Below, one piece after another: positions 14,968 through 23,041 of a DNA stretch of 47,623 nucleotides (the first letter of the stretch is position 1; every line of letters begins with the position of its first letter). The position numbers and the translations under genes are program-made. The stretch spans positions 1-47,623 of the forward strand of contig JAUWNJ010000024.1 in the NCBI GenBank assembly GCA_030612725.1, written 5' to 3'. This stretch comes from Planctomycetales bacterium (GTDB lineage Bacteria; Planctomycetota; Phycisphaerae; SM23-33). Below the pieces are notes generated by a model. The model worked only from the letters and a program-made list of their open reading frames with translations. It was not told the DNA's origin and did no database searches.

Positions 14968-16542
14968 ATGCCTAAAGGAAACCCGGATTTGAATCCGTCG
15001 GAACCGGCAGCCGAATGGGACATCACTCGTCGGGAGTTTCTCAAGCGGACGTCCGTAGCGGCAGCGGGAGCGGCGGTGCTCGTCGGAAGCATCTCGCCCT
15101 GGTCGCTTCTGGCTGCGGGCATCTCTGCCTCGCCGGGCGGGGGACTTTGCACGGGAACGGTTACGGACAGGCCCACGGGCAGGCCCATCGCCGGAGCGCT
15201 GGTCAGCGACGGCGTGCAGATCGTCCGCACCGCCGGCGACGGTAAGTACGCCCTGAAAGTCGCCAAGCACATCAGGCCGATTGTCTATGTTACCGTCCCG
15301 GACGGGTATCACCTGGACCCGAACGGCTTCTGGAAGCCGGTGAAGTTCAAAGCCGGCAAGGCTGCGGCGAATTTCTCGCTGACCCCGCGCAATCGCGCTA
15401 AAAAATTCGTCTTCGTTCAGATTGCCGACCCCCATCACGTCAAGGGCACTCATTCTCCCAATGACATCGCTTCGTTCATCAAGGCCGCTCACAGCCTCAA
15501 GCCCGCTCCCGAATTCGTCATCGCTACCGGCGACCTTCCGATGGGAGTGGATGGCGTCGAGAAATTGGGGTTCAACCGTCTGGAGAAGAACCTGGCGATG
15601 TATGACGGTTTCGTGGATGTCTTCAAGCCGCTGAAGCAGCCGCTGCTGAAGGTCATCGGAAACCACGACTGCGCCATCTGCCTGCCGAAGCACCTTCCTG
15701 AACACCACAAGGGCCTCTATCGCAGGTACTTCGGGCCGTTGAACTATTCCTTCGACTATGGCGACATCCACTTTGTAACCCTGGACGCCAACATCGACGC
15801 CGGTCCTATTGTCAAACCGGGACGGTGGCGAGACGGAACATACGACGTGTTCGACAAGAGGGCCCTTTCCTGGCTGGCCAGGGACCTGGCATTTCAACCC
15901 AAAGGCAAGCCCCTCGTGCTGTTCACCCATCAGCCGCCGTGGGGTCAGAAGAACTTCGACCGACTCGTCGAGATACTAAAGCGTCGCAATTTCAAGGCGG
16001 CGTTCGCCGGACACTGGCACCGCAACAACACGCTGTCCGAACGCACCCGCAGCGGTCTGGGGCCTTTCGTTGTTACCGGCGCCCTTTACGGCGGTTACGG
16101 CGGAAAACCGTGCAGCGACGGAGCGTGGCGTGGTTATCGCGTCATCGCCGTCGATGGTCAGGACGTCCGTTCCTGCTACGTGGCCATCAACAAGCCGTTC
16201 CAGGCGCCGATCCTGAATGTCAACGTTACCCGGCGCGTCGCGCATCCCATCGGCGGCAAGACCGAGGTGTTGATGGACATACTCGACATCGACCGCAAAC
16301 TGACCGGCGTCGGCTGTGCGATTGACGCCGGCCCGACCGTTGCGATGACCTCCAAGCCGCGGACGACATTGTGGGCCCGTTGGCGCGGGATCATCGACAC
16401 CGGCAAGGTAGCCGACGGTAAAGCCAAACTGGTCTTCACGCCCCGCACCGCCGCGGGCAAATGGCGCTACGAGTTTCCCGTAGTCGTCAGGAACGCCCGC
16501 GTAACGCTGCTTCAGCCTGCGCTTGCGGCAGCGGCAATATAG
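14968..16542 (+). CDS. Tat-exported calcineurin-like phosphoesterase with N- and C-terminal beta domains
   Basis: The product is 524 residues. The Tat signal is TRREFLKRTSVAAAGAAVLV near residues 20-40. A carboxypeptidase-regulatory-like beta domain (GTVTDRPTGRPIAGALVSDG) covers about 55-130. The metallophosphatase core follows with DPHH, ATGDLPMGVDG, VIGNHDC, FTHQPPWG and AGHWHRN, which together give the usual two-metal ligands. The C-terminal 150 residues are another beta domain, as in MetallophosN-Metallophos-MetallophosC proteins. It lies 31 bases after the parvulin gene and ends six bases from the convergent neuB-like gene. The substrate is unknown. Confidence 0.9.
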   Translation: MPKGNPDLNPSEPAAEWDITRREFLKRTSVAAAGAAVLVGSISPWSLLAAGISASPGGGLCTGTVTDRPTGRPIAGALVSDGVQIVRTAGDGKYALKVAKHIRPIVYVTVPDGYHLDPNGFWKPVKFKAGKAAANFSLTPRNRAKKFVFVQIADPHHVKGTHSPNDIASFIKAAHSLKPAPEFVIATGDLPMGVDGVEKLGFNRLEKNLAMYDGFVDVFKPLKQPLLKVIGNHDCAICLPKHLPEHHKGLYRRYFGPLNYSFDYGDIHFVTLDANIDAGPIVKPGRWRDGTYDVFDKRALSWLARDLAFQPKGKPLVLFTHQPPWGQKNFDRLVEILKRRNFKAAFAGHWHRNNTLSERTRSGLGPFVVTGALYGGYGGKPCSDGAWRGYRVIAVDGQDVRSCYVAINKPFQAPILNVNVTRRVAHPIGGKTEVLMDILDIDRKLTGVGCAIDAGPTVAMTSKPRTTLWARWRGIIDTGKVADGKAKLVFTPRTAAGKWRYEFPVVVRNARVTLLQPALAAAAI

Positions 16543-16548
16543 ACCGGC

Positions 16549-17367
16549 TTAATCGTTAAATCGATCTTTCAACAGAGGCAGAATCTTCTTTTCTTGTTCA
16601 GTCGGCGTCTTTTCACCGGAACCGCGCATCAACTCGATTCGCGCGATGTCGCCGACCAGGTCCGCCAATTCCTGCGGGGTCATGGCGCATAGGTGATCCG
16701 TGCCGGGCATCAGTTGGTTGAAGGTGAAATGCTTCTCGATCACGGCAGCGCCTAACGCCACAGCCGTCATGCAGGCAAGGTTGCCCTGGGTGTGATCCGA
16801 ATATCCGATTCGGTGGTCGGGGAACTCTTTTTGAAGCGTCGTTATACATCGCAGGTTCGCATCCATGTCGGCGCACGGATAAGAAGAGACACAATGAAAG
16901 ATCACCACCCTTTCGATATCGCTCAGACGCTTTATCAACGGGCGGATTTCGTCAATCGTCGCAGTGCCCGTGGAGATATAAACGGTCTTAATCAGGTCTG
17001 CTCTGCTGTTGAGGTAATCCAGCAACTTGCGGTTGCGCATCTTGCCGCTGGCCACCTTAATCTCGGTCAACTTGAGCCGCTCAATCAGGAAACGGGCGCG
17101 TTCGACAGTGAAAGGACTGCTGAGAAATCGCACGCCTTTTTCATCGGCCAGACGCTTCAGTTCAAAGTGGTCTTCGTCCGACAGTTCGACGGCGGTGAAC
17201 CATTCGCGCTCTGGATCGTCGGGGGCGGTATCGGCGCTGCGATACGATTGAAACTTCACAATATCTGCGCCGTTCTCGGCGGCGGTAACAAGCAAGCCCT
17301 TGGCCAGGTCCATGCTGCCGAAATGGTTTTCACCTATCTCCGCGATAATGGTTGTTTTGTGGGACAC
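16549..17367 (-). CDS. NeuB family synthase without the SAF domain
   Basis: This 272-residue protein has the NeuB TIM-barrel landmarks IIAEIGENHFGSMDLAKGLL, DIVKFQSYRS, VRFLSSPFTVERARFL, KVASGKMRN, ISTGTATIDEI, IFHCVSSYPCADMDANLRCI, GYSDHTQGNLACMTAVALGA and IEKHFTFN. These enzymes condense phosphoenolpyruvate with an N-acyl-hexosamine to make a nonulosonic acid. Normal members are about 340-350 residues and end in a SAF domain that contributes to the dimer active site. That domain is absent here, and the frame closes cleanly at 16549. It is the last gene of the FCD-regulator operon, 18 bases after the aldo/keto reductase. Confidence 0.87.
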   Translation of the reverse strand: MSHKTTIIAEIGENHFGSMDLAKGLLVTAAENGADIVKFQSYRSADTAPDDPEREWFTAVELSDEDHFELKRLADEKGVRFLSSPFTVERARFLIERLKLTEIKVASGKMRNRKLLDYLNSRADLIKTVYISTGTATIDEIRPLIKRLSDIERVVIFHCVSSYPCADMDANLRCITTLQKEFPDHRIGYSDHTQGNLACMTAVALGAAVIEKHFTFNQLMPGTDHLCAMTPQELADLVGDIARIELMRGSGEKTPTEQEKKILPLLKDRFND

Positions 17368-17385
17368 CTGATTTTCTCCTGATAT

Positions 17386-18300
17386 TTACTTTTCGATAAT
17401 TTGCACCAGCGTTTCCAGTTGCTCGATTCGCTTGACGCCCATGACGACCGAGACGACTCCCGGCTGGTCCAGCACGGAGAGGACGGCGTGCCGGAGCATC
17501 GTTCGACCTTTCGCCTTCGCCTCCGCCTCGATTTGCTCCAGTTGATCGAATATCTCGTCTGTCAGTTCCCATACCCATTCGTTCTTTTCCGCCTTCCGCG
17601 AATCGGTCGGCAGCGGCTGACCGCGACGATACTTGCCCGTCAGCAGCCCGCCCTGAAGCACCTGGTAAGGCGCTACCGCAATATTTTCCTTCCGGCACAT
17701 CGGAAGCAGGTCTTTGGCGACGTCCCGTTTCAGCAGGCTGTAAGGCGGTTGGTGAATCACCGGTCGCGGCAGGTTGTTTTCGTCGGCGACCTTGAGCATC
17801 TCCGCCAGCAAATCCGCCGGGTAATTGCTGAGTCCGTAGTGGCGAATCTTTCCACTCCTGATCGCCTCATCCAGTGCGCCGACTATCTCAACAAGGGGCG
17901 TATCCGGATCGGGCCTGTGCAGGTAGTAGATATCCACAAAGTCCGACCCGAGGCGGGTAAGGCTCTTGTCGAGTTGCCTGCGAATGGCCGACGGGCTTGT
18001 TCCGTCGTCATCCGGGTCGTCGCCGACTTTCATCCCGACCTTGGTGGTCAGGACCACCTGGTCGCGCCGGCCTTGAATGGCCTTGCCCAGGATTTCCTCC
18101 GCAACCCCGCCGGCCGAACCTGCATAGCGGGCATACCCCTCGTACATGTTGGCGGTGTCGATGAAGTTGATTCCGTGATCGATCGCCCAGTGCGTCAGTC
18201 GGATCGCGTCGGCCTGACCGACCGGCGCGCCGAAGGTCATCGTTCCAAGGCAGATGGGCGATACGCTCAAATCCGTTCCGGGTATTCGACGATTGTTCAT
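17386..18300 (-). CDS. Aldo/keto reductase
   Basis: This 304-residue (beta/alpha)8 oxidoreductase starts RIPGTDLSVSPICLGTMTFG. The catalytic tetrad is visible as Asp and Tyr in NFIDTANMYEGY, Lys in LTTKVGMKVG and His in IYYLHRPDPDTPL. GLSNYPADLLAEML and the C-terminal SVVMGVKRIEQL complete the fold and the NADP site. Its ATG overlaps the stop of the lyase gene by four bases, so the two are co-translated. It probably reduces or oxidises a sugar intermediate of the operon's pathway. Confidence 0.9.
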   Translation of the reverse strand: MNNRRIPGTDLSVSPICLGTMTFGAPVGQADAIRLTHWAIDHGINFIDTANMYEGYARYAGSAGGVAEEILGKAIQGRRDQVVLTTKVGMKVGDDPDDDGTSPSAIRRQLDKSLTRLGSDFVDIYYLHRPDPDTPLVEIVGALDEAIRSGKIRHYGLSNYPADLLAEMLKVADENNLPRPVIHQPPYSLLKRDVAKDLLPMCRKENIAVAPYQVLQGGLLTGKYRRGQPLPTDSRKAEKNEWVWELTDEIFDQLEQIEAEAKAKGRTMLRHAVLSVLDQPGVVSVVMGVKRIEQLETLVQIIEK

Positions 18301-19214
18301 TCTTCCGCTGTCCTTATCTTTTGTTCAATCGTTGCAATCGCAGCCTCCACTTCCGGCTCAATGTCTTTGATAATCTCGGCGTTCATCGCTACGTGCGGGC
18401 GCCGGAAGCAGTGTGGGGCAAGCCCCTTTATCCGCATCACGTATTCAAAATACGGCTTCATCCCGTACTTCCATCCGGGCTCCACGAAACAATTCAGCAG
18501 GTTTTGCAGTTCCATCGCCCGGTCAATCTTATTCTGCTGAACGGCGCGGTATATCTCGACGAACAGCCGACCGAAAACGTTGTACCACGTGCCGATTCCG
18601 CCGCAGGCCCCGTAAAGCAGCGCCGGACAAAGCAACTCATCCATACCGCTGAAGATGGTAATCTCCGGCCTGGTATGCAGCAGCCTCTGCATAAAGGAGA
18701 GGTTCCAATCCGTGAACTTCAGCCCGATCACTCCGTCTATCTCCAGCATCTCCAGGATTTCCTCGACCGTCGCGGGGCGAGCCGATAACGCCGGGATATG
18801 GTAAATCAGCAGCGGCAAGGCTGACTCGCCGGCAATGTCGGCATAGAAGCCCAGAACCTGCCGATGGTTGCAGTGGGCGGGCGGCATGCTGGAGACCGCA
18901 GCAGCGCCGGCCTCGGCTGCGTGAACGGCAAGTTCAACCGAATCCCGCGTGTTCTGAGCGCCTACGTGCACGATGACCTTGCCTTTTGACGAGGCCGACA
19001 TCTTCACCGCTATCTCGGCGGCTCGCTTGCGATCAGCGATGGGCATGCACAAGCCGTCCCCCGTGCCGCCGCAAACGTACAGGCCAGCTATATCCTCGCG
19101 ATAGAGCGATTTGACAAGTTCCGCGAACTCATCTTCAAGAAACACGCCCTTTTCGTCGCACGGGCTTGCCACCGCCGGTAAAATACCTGCAAAGTCCGAC
19201 TTCATTCGTTTCAT
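18297..19214 (-). CDS. DHDPS/N-acetylneuraminate lyase family aldolase, NanA-like
   Basis: The product is 305 residues from the ATG at 19214 (19205 is also possible). The open frame upstream of this has no family likeness and overlaps the DegT gene. Family motifs are GLYVCGGTGDGLCMP, VHVGAQNTRDSVELAVHA, the Tyr in LLIYHIPALSA and the Schiff-base Lys in IGLKFTDWN. The YHIPAL and GLKF blocks resemble the N-acetylneuraminate lyase branch rather than DapA. Such enzymes split or form keto-deoxy sugar acids using pyruvate. Its place beside a NeuB-like gene suggests a nonulosonate-type substrate; this is inference. Confidence 0.82.
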   Translation of the reverse strand: MKRMKSDFAGILPAVASPCDEKGVFLEDEFAELVKSLYREDIAGLYVCGGTGDGLCMPIADRKRAAEIAVKMSASSKGKVIVHVGAQNTRDSVELAVHAAEAGAAAVSSMPPAHCNHRQVLGFYADIAGESALPLLIYHIPALSARPATVEEILEMLEIDGVIGLKFTDWNLSFMQRLLHTRPEITIFSGMDELLCPALLYGACGGIGTWYNVFGRLFVEIYRAVQQNKIDRAMELQNLLNCFVEPGWKYGMKPYFEYVMRIKGLAPHCFRRPHVAMNAEIIKDIEPEVEAAIATIEQKIRTAEE

Positions 19215-19231
19215 ATCCACACCCGGTAAGT

Positions 19232-20473
19232 TTATTGCTTCAACCTGGTGATAGCCGAGATCAGGGACGAAACCATGTAGTCTATTGTCTCGTCCGGGAT
19301 TCCGCACCACCACGGGAAACTGAAGGTGTTGTCCCACCAGCCTTCCAGGACGGGGCAATCGTGCTGACCGGCTCCGAGTTTCTGGAAAAGCGGATAGCGG
19401 TACAAGGGATAATACTGAACGATCGTCCTCATCTTGTACTCGTTGACCAGGATGTCCAACAGGTCATTGCGATCCTTGCCGAAGGCAGCGCCGTCAAAGT
19501 GCATCACAAACTGGTGGAAAATGTGCTTGTGGCCTTTGGGTATCCCGGCGAACGATATTTCCGGCGCCTCGGCCAGCGCGACCTTGATCTTCTCCGCCTG
19601 GGCGATAAGCGTTTCGTTGGTCTTATCGAGTCTTCTCAGGGAGGCGCTGCCCAGCGCGCACTGCGCTTCACCGAGGCAGAATTTATTAGGCCAGACGCCT
19701 TCGATGTCGATATCGACGTCGCCCATGGCCGGAACCCAGTATCGAGCCCGGTCGCCTTCGTATCCCCGGCAGCCGTTGTGCCGCAGTCCCGGCACGAGCC
19801 GGGCGTCGTCGTCGGACCGCACCGTCAGCACTCCGCCTTCGCCGAGCGTGGTCATGTTCTTGGCCCCGTGAAAACTGAAGCACCCGAAGTCGCCGAACGT
19901 CCCGACCTTCCGCCCGTTGATCGAGGCCCCCGGCCCCTGGGCGCAATCCTCCACCACGCGAAGGTTATGCTTTTCGGCAATCTCCATTATCGCCGGCATG
20001 TTCACCGGCATGCCCAGCAGGTGAACGACCACGATCGCTTTGGTTCGGTCGGTGATCTTCCGCTCGACGTCCGCCGGGTCGATTACCCAGGTGTCCGGGT
20101 CGATGTCGGCCCAGACGATCTTCGCGCCGGTCATCCCGAACGGAATCGCCGAGGCGCAGAACGTGTAGGCGGGGATGATCACTTCGTCGTCAGGACCAAG
20201 ACGGCACAGAATCGACGCCAGGCGAAGCGCGCTACTGGCGCAACTGACGGCGAAGACGTGATTAGCGCCGGTGTAGGACTTGAAATCATCCTCGAATTTC
20301 TTGAGATATTGTCCCTGCGTCTGGCATTCCGAGTCGCGCATCACTTCAATGACGGCGTTGATTTCGTCTTCCGAATACGGCTGCATCCTCGCCGGGAACG
20401 GCACCTTGAAGCCGCTGACGGTTCCCCGACCTGATGCGTCGGCTGTTTTGACGGTCTTTGATTGTCCTGTCAT
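19232..20473 (-). CDS. DegT/DnrJ/EryC1/StrS family PLP aminotransferase
   Basis: This 413-residue fold-type I enzyme has VSCASSALRLASI (phosphate site), DEVIIPAYTFCASAIPFGMT, VVVHLLGMPVNM, VVEDCAQGPGA with the PLP-binding Asp, and the Schiff-base Lys in FSFHGAKNMTTLGEGG. Such proteins usually transaminate nucleotide-linked keto-sugars, as in the routes to pseudaminic or legionaminic acid. Its ATG overlaps the regulator's stop by four bases, and GGAGA lies just upstream inside the regulator gene. No sugar-nucleotide dehydratase is seen nearby, so the substrate is not clear. Confidence 0.88.
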   Translation of the reverse strand: MTGQSKTVKTADASGRGTVSGFKVPFPARMQPYSEDEINAVIEVMRDSECQTQGQYLKKFEDDFKSYTGANHVFAVSCASSALRLASILCRLGPDDEVIIPAYTFCASAIPFGMTGAKIVWADIDPDTWVIDPADVERKITDRTKAIVVVHLLGMPVNMPAIMEIAEKHNLRVVEDCAQGPGASINGRKVGTFGDFGCFSFHGAKNMTTLGEGGVLTVRSDDDARLVPGLRHNGCRGYEGDRARYWVPAMGDVDIDIEGVWPNKFCLGEAQCALGSASLRRLDKTNETLIAQAEKIKVALAEAPEISFAGIPKGHKHIFHQFVMHFDGAAFGKDRNDLLDILVNEYKMRTIVQYYPLYRYPLFQKLGAGQHDCPVLEGWWDNTFSFPWWCGIPDETIDYMVSSLISAITRLKQ

Positions 20474-21198
20474 GATGTCTCTCCTTGTTCCGATTTTGTA
20501 TGATCACTTACAAGGCCGGTCGAAAGCAGGCCTCGCAAGTGACCCGCCAACAGAGCGCGTGCCCGTTCGACGTTTCTTTCGCAGAATGCCTGTGCAATCG
20601 CGCGGTGTTCCCATGCGGACTGCTCGTCGCTTCCGTGTGCGTTCCATGCCTCGTTTTCTTCGGCGTTTCTCGCGAAGAAGGTTGTGATGACGCGGTGCAT
20701 CCGCATCAGCATGACATTGCCGGTGGCTTGAAGTATGCTTTGATGGAAGTCGAGTTCGACCCGGTCGGTTGACCTGGCGGGGGATTTTTCGGTGAGGGTT
20801 TTCGCAAACTCCTCGGCCAGTTCTGCAAGACGGGACAGTTGGCCGACGTCTGCCCGGCGAACGGCAAGTTCGACCGCGCCGACCTCCAGTGTGTAGCGCA
20901 ACTCGCCGAGTTGACGCAGGTCGATAATATCGAGTTCCCCGTCCTGCACTGCCCGCTCGAACAGCGCCACCGGGTCCGGCCTGGTTACTATCAGCCCGAC
21001 ACACTGACGAGACTCAAGCAGCCCCACCGCTCGCAGCCGGCTGATCGCTTCACGCAGCACGGACCGGGAGACCTTGAACTCCCCGGCCAACTCCGCCTCT
21101 GTGGCAAAAGTATCCCCCGGGCTAAGCCCACTCGATGTGATGCGATTCCGTAGCAGTTCCACCGTCTGCTCGGTCAAAGTTTGATTCGTCGTCTTCAT
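20470..21198 (-). CDS. FadR/GntR family regulator with FCD domain
   Basis: The product is 242 residues from the ATG at 21198. A longer frame exists to 21243, but its extra residues look untranslated. The winged helix-turn-helix spans about residues 10-70 (TEQTVELLRNRITSSGLSPG, FKVSRSVLREAISRLRAVGL). The FCD ligand domain follows at about 95-225, with the acidic/His metal-type pocket residues in VELDFHQSILQATGN and WEHRAIAQAFCERN. These regulators often sense sugar acids and control the adjacent operon. It heads the DegT-lyase-reductase-NeuB operon, so autoregulation is likely. Confidence 0.88.
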   Translation of the reverse strand: MKTTNQTLTEQTVELLRNRITSSGLSPGDTFATEAELAGEFKVSRSVLREAISRLRAVGLLESRQCVGLIVTRPDPVALFERAVQDGELDIIDLRQLGELRYTLEVGAVELAVRRADVGQLSRLAELAEEFAKTLTEKSPARSTDRVELDFHQSILQATGNVMLMRMHRVITTFFARNAEENEAWNAHGSDEQSAWEHRAIAQAFCERNVERARALLAGHLRGLLSTGLVSDHTKSEQGETS

Positions 21199-21560
21199 AT
21201 CAGGAATCCAAATAATACTATAATTTAGACACAGCGAAGCCAAAACTTCACGTCAGACCCCGAAACAACTTGCAACATGTAGAGATTATATGATAATTTG
21301 AAGGAGTGTCAACCCTGTTCCCAAAGAAAATTAAAAAAAATCAGCCCAACCTGTGGGTTTCCGGGTTGATATGCTTGTGTCTGCTTGGCGGATTCCCAAG
21401 AGTCCTGCCGGAAAAATTCGATTCCTCCCCGACAACCAAAGGGATAGAATTGTTGCGATTGAATAGTTGATCCGCTGTTCTTGTGGAAGCAGACGGGTTT
21501 TGCCTGAGCGTCCCGTGCAACAGTACGCCTGGGCGGGCGCAAAAATGAAGGAGACAGAAA
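21199..21560. promoter_or_regulatory. Divergent control region between the FCD operon and the secreted array
   Basis: The gap of about 360 bases separates two divergent multi-gene units and should hold both promoters. The regulator side is AT-rich, with ATTATATGATAAT (21285-21297), a 5-3-5 palindrome that could be an operator or a -10 region. No clear sigma-70 pair was found on the array side. No coding sequence was recognised. AAGGAGA at 21548-21554 is the first array ribosome binding site. Confidence 0.45.
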
Positions 21561-22964
21561 ATGTCGGTAACGAGAGCAACGAATGTGCTGTCAGCGGCTT
21601 TGGCCGTTGCGATTTTAGCATCCTCTGTGAGCGTATTTGCCGCCGACGAGAATCGCCCCGCCAAGGTCCGCAAACCGATCGCCGGTGCGACGGTCGGTCC
21701 CGAAAGGACAGGCTACAAACCGCTGCCGACCGGAAAAGTCCGCATCTGGGACACGATGACCACACGCTCCGGTTTCGACGCGGGCTGGAAAGGGAGAGAC
21801 AAGTGGGTCCAAGTTCCCTATGGGAAACTGGATTACAAGTTCCAGGGCGATCCCTTCCTCGAAGGGCACAACTTCTGGATTGCGATGCGTTCGAGTGGGC
21901 GCAGCGGGATATCTTTTTTTGCCAAGATGGACGCCACCGGCGCACCTTCTTCCCACGTCAAGGTGTACAGGTCTTACGACGCTCCGGTAACTCTGTCGGA
22001 CGGTAAGTACAGGGGAGGCGAGCGGCCCGGAAAACTTCGGTGTTACGGAGGTCTGTTGGCCCGGGTGAAGATATTGAAGAACCAAGCCGACGAACTCGTG
22101 GTCGAGAGTAACGCGCGTCCGCACGTTAGGCCCGGATTCAAGAAGGGATACTCGGTGAACGTCTCCACCACCTACCGAATTTCAGGCGGTAAGAGTTGGG
22201 TCGAGATCAAGCCTGTGCGTCAGGTTTCCGAACTGGGTCTGCACGGTGAGACCCGCCTGGCCGTCTGCCCGGAGGCCGGCAGGAACGGCGCAGATGCGGT
22301 GGCTGATTCATGGAAACATCCCGCCACCGCCGTTATCAATATGCCAACCACCAGCAAGATGATGTTCGATTACATGATGGACCGCGACGTCCTCCTGGTG
22401 ATGACCTGGCCGAACCCCGCCAAGGCCAAACCATACAACATTAATTGCACCGGCGGGGCCACCAAGGGCTGGAGCAGGATCGGAGAAGGATCAAGCCCAA
22501 AGATCATCTCTTCGCCTTTCGCCCGGTTCGGCGACGAAACCGAGCCGATTTACATCGGCGTCCTGGTTCACGGCTACTGGATGTATCAGAAGACCGACCG
22601 TCCCGTCAAAGCCGACCAGAAAATCGCCGGTAACTGGAAATGGCCTCTGACGCCCTGGCGAGGCCAAAATATCCGCGGCAGCCGATGGCGCCACGGCAAG
22701 GCCTGGATGCCAACCTATCCGGGCAAGTGGCGCCTCACCGGGTGCATCGACGGGAAGTATTACACACAGGAAGTGCTGGTTACCAAGGCCGATACGAAAA
22801 AAGACGCCTTCTCCTTCACCGCCCCGGTGGCCGGTAAACTGGAATACCTGATATTCTACCTCTACGACCGGACCGATCAGACGCCCAAAGACATCTCCAC
22901 CCCGATGGACATCTACCGCCAGACACAAGCGGAATTCAAAGGTAAGTCCGGCTCAAAAAAGTAA
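21561..22964 (+). CDS. Array paralogue 1 (type I), secreted protein of unknown function
   Basis: This 467-residue protein has a signal peptide of about 27 residues ending SVFA. I do not recognise the family. Shared landmarks, in order, are KVRIWDTMT, KWVQVPYGKLDYKFQGD, FLEGHNFW, TYRISGGKSWVEIKPVRQ, LHGETRL, VMTWP, YPGKWRLTGCIDGKYYT and YLYDRTDQTPKDISTPMDIY. The middle, with its YRI..GK.W.EI.P strands, looks like a large beta-sandwich of the kind found in carbohydrate-active enzymes. The last 90 residues look like a separate Ig-like domain. It is closest to paralogue 5: both carry LSDGKYR, RCYG, HVRPGF and IRGSRWRHGK. It is the first gene of the array. Confidence 0.85.
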   Translation: MSVTRATNVLSAALAVAILASSVSVFAADENRPAKVRKPIAGATVGPERTGYKPLPTGKVRIWDTMTTRSGFDAGWKGRDKWVQVPYGKLDYKFQGDPFLEGHNFWIAMRSSGRSGISFFAKMDATGAPSSHVKVYRSYDAPVTLSDGKYRGGERPGKLRCYGGLLARVKILKNQADELVVESNARPHVRPGFKKGYSVNVSTTYRISGGKSWVEIKPVRQVSELGLHGETRLAVCPEAGRNGADAVADSWKHPATAVINMPTTSKMMFDYMMDRDVLLVMTWPNPAKAKPYNINCTGGATKGWSRIGEGSSPKIISSPFARFGDETEPIYIGVLVHGYWMYQKTDRPVKADQKIAGNWKWPLTPWRGQNIRGSRWRHGKAWMPTYPGKWRLTGCIDGKYYTQEVLVTKADTKKDAFSFTAPVAGKLEYLIFYLYDRTDQTPKDISTPMDIYRQTQAEFKGKSGSKK

Positions 22965-23041
22965 AAGGGCGCGCAGGCGTGGCCTGCCAGAAGCTCCCGG
23001 CCTTGAAGGGGCTGGGCGGCAAGAAGAAAAGGAGACAAAGA

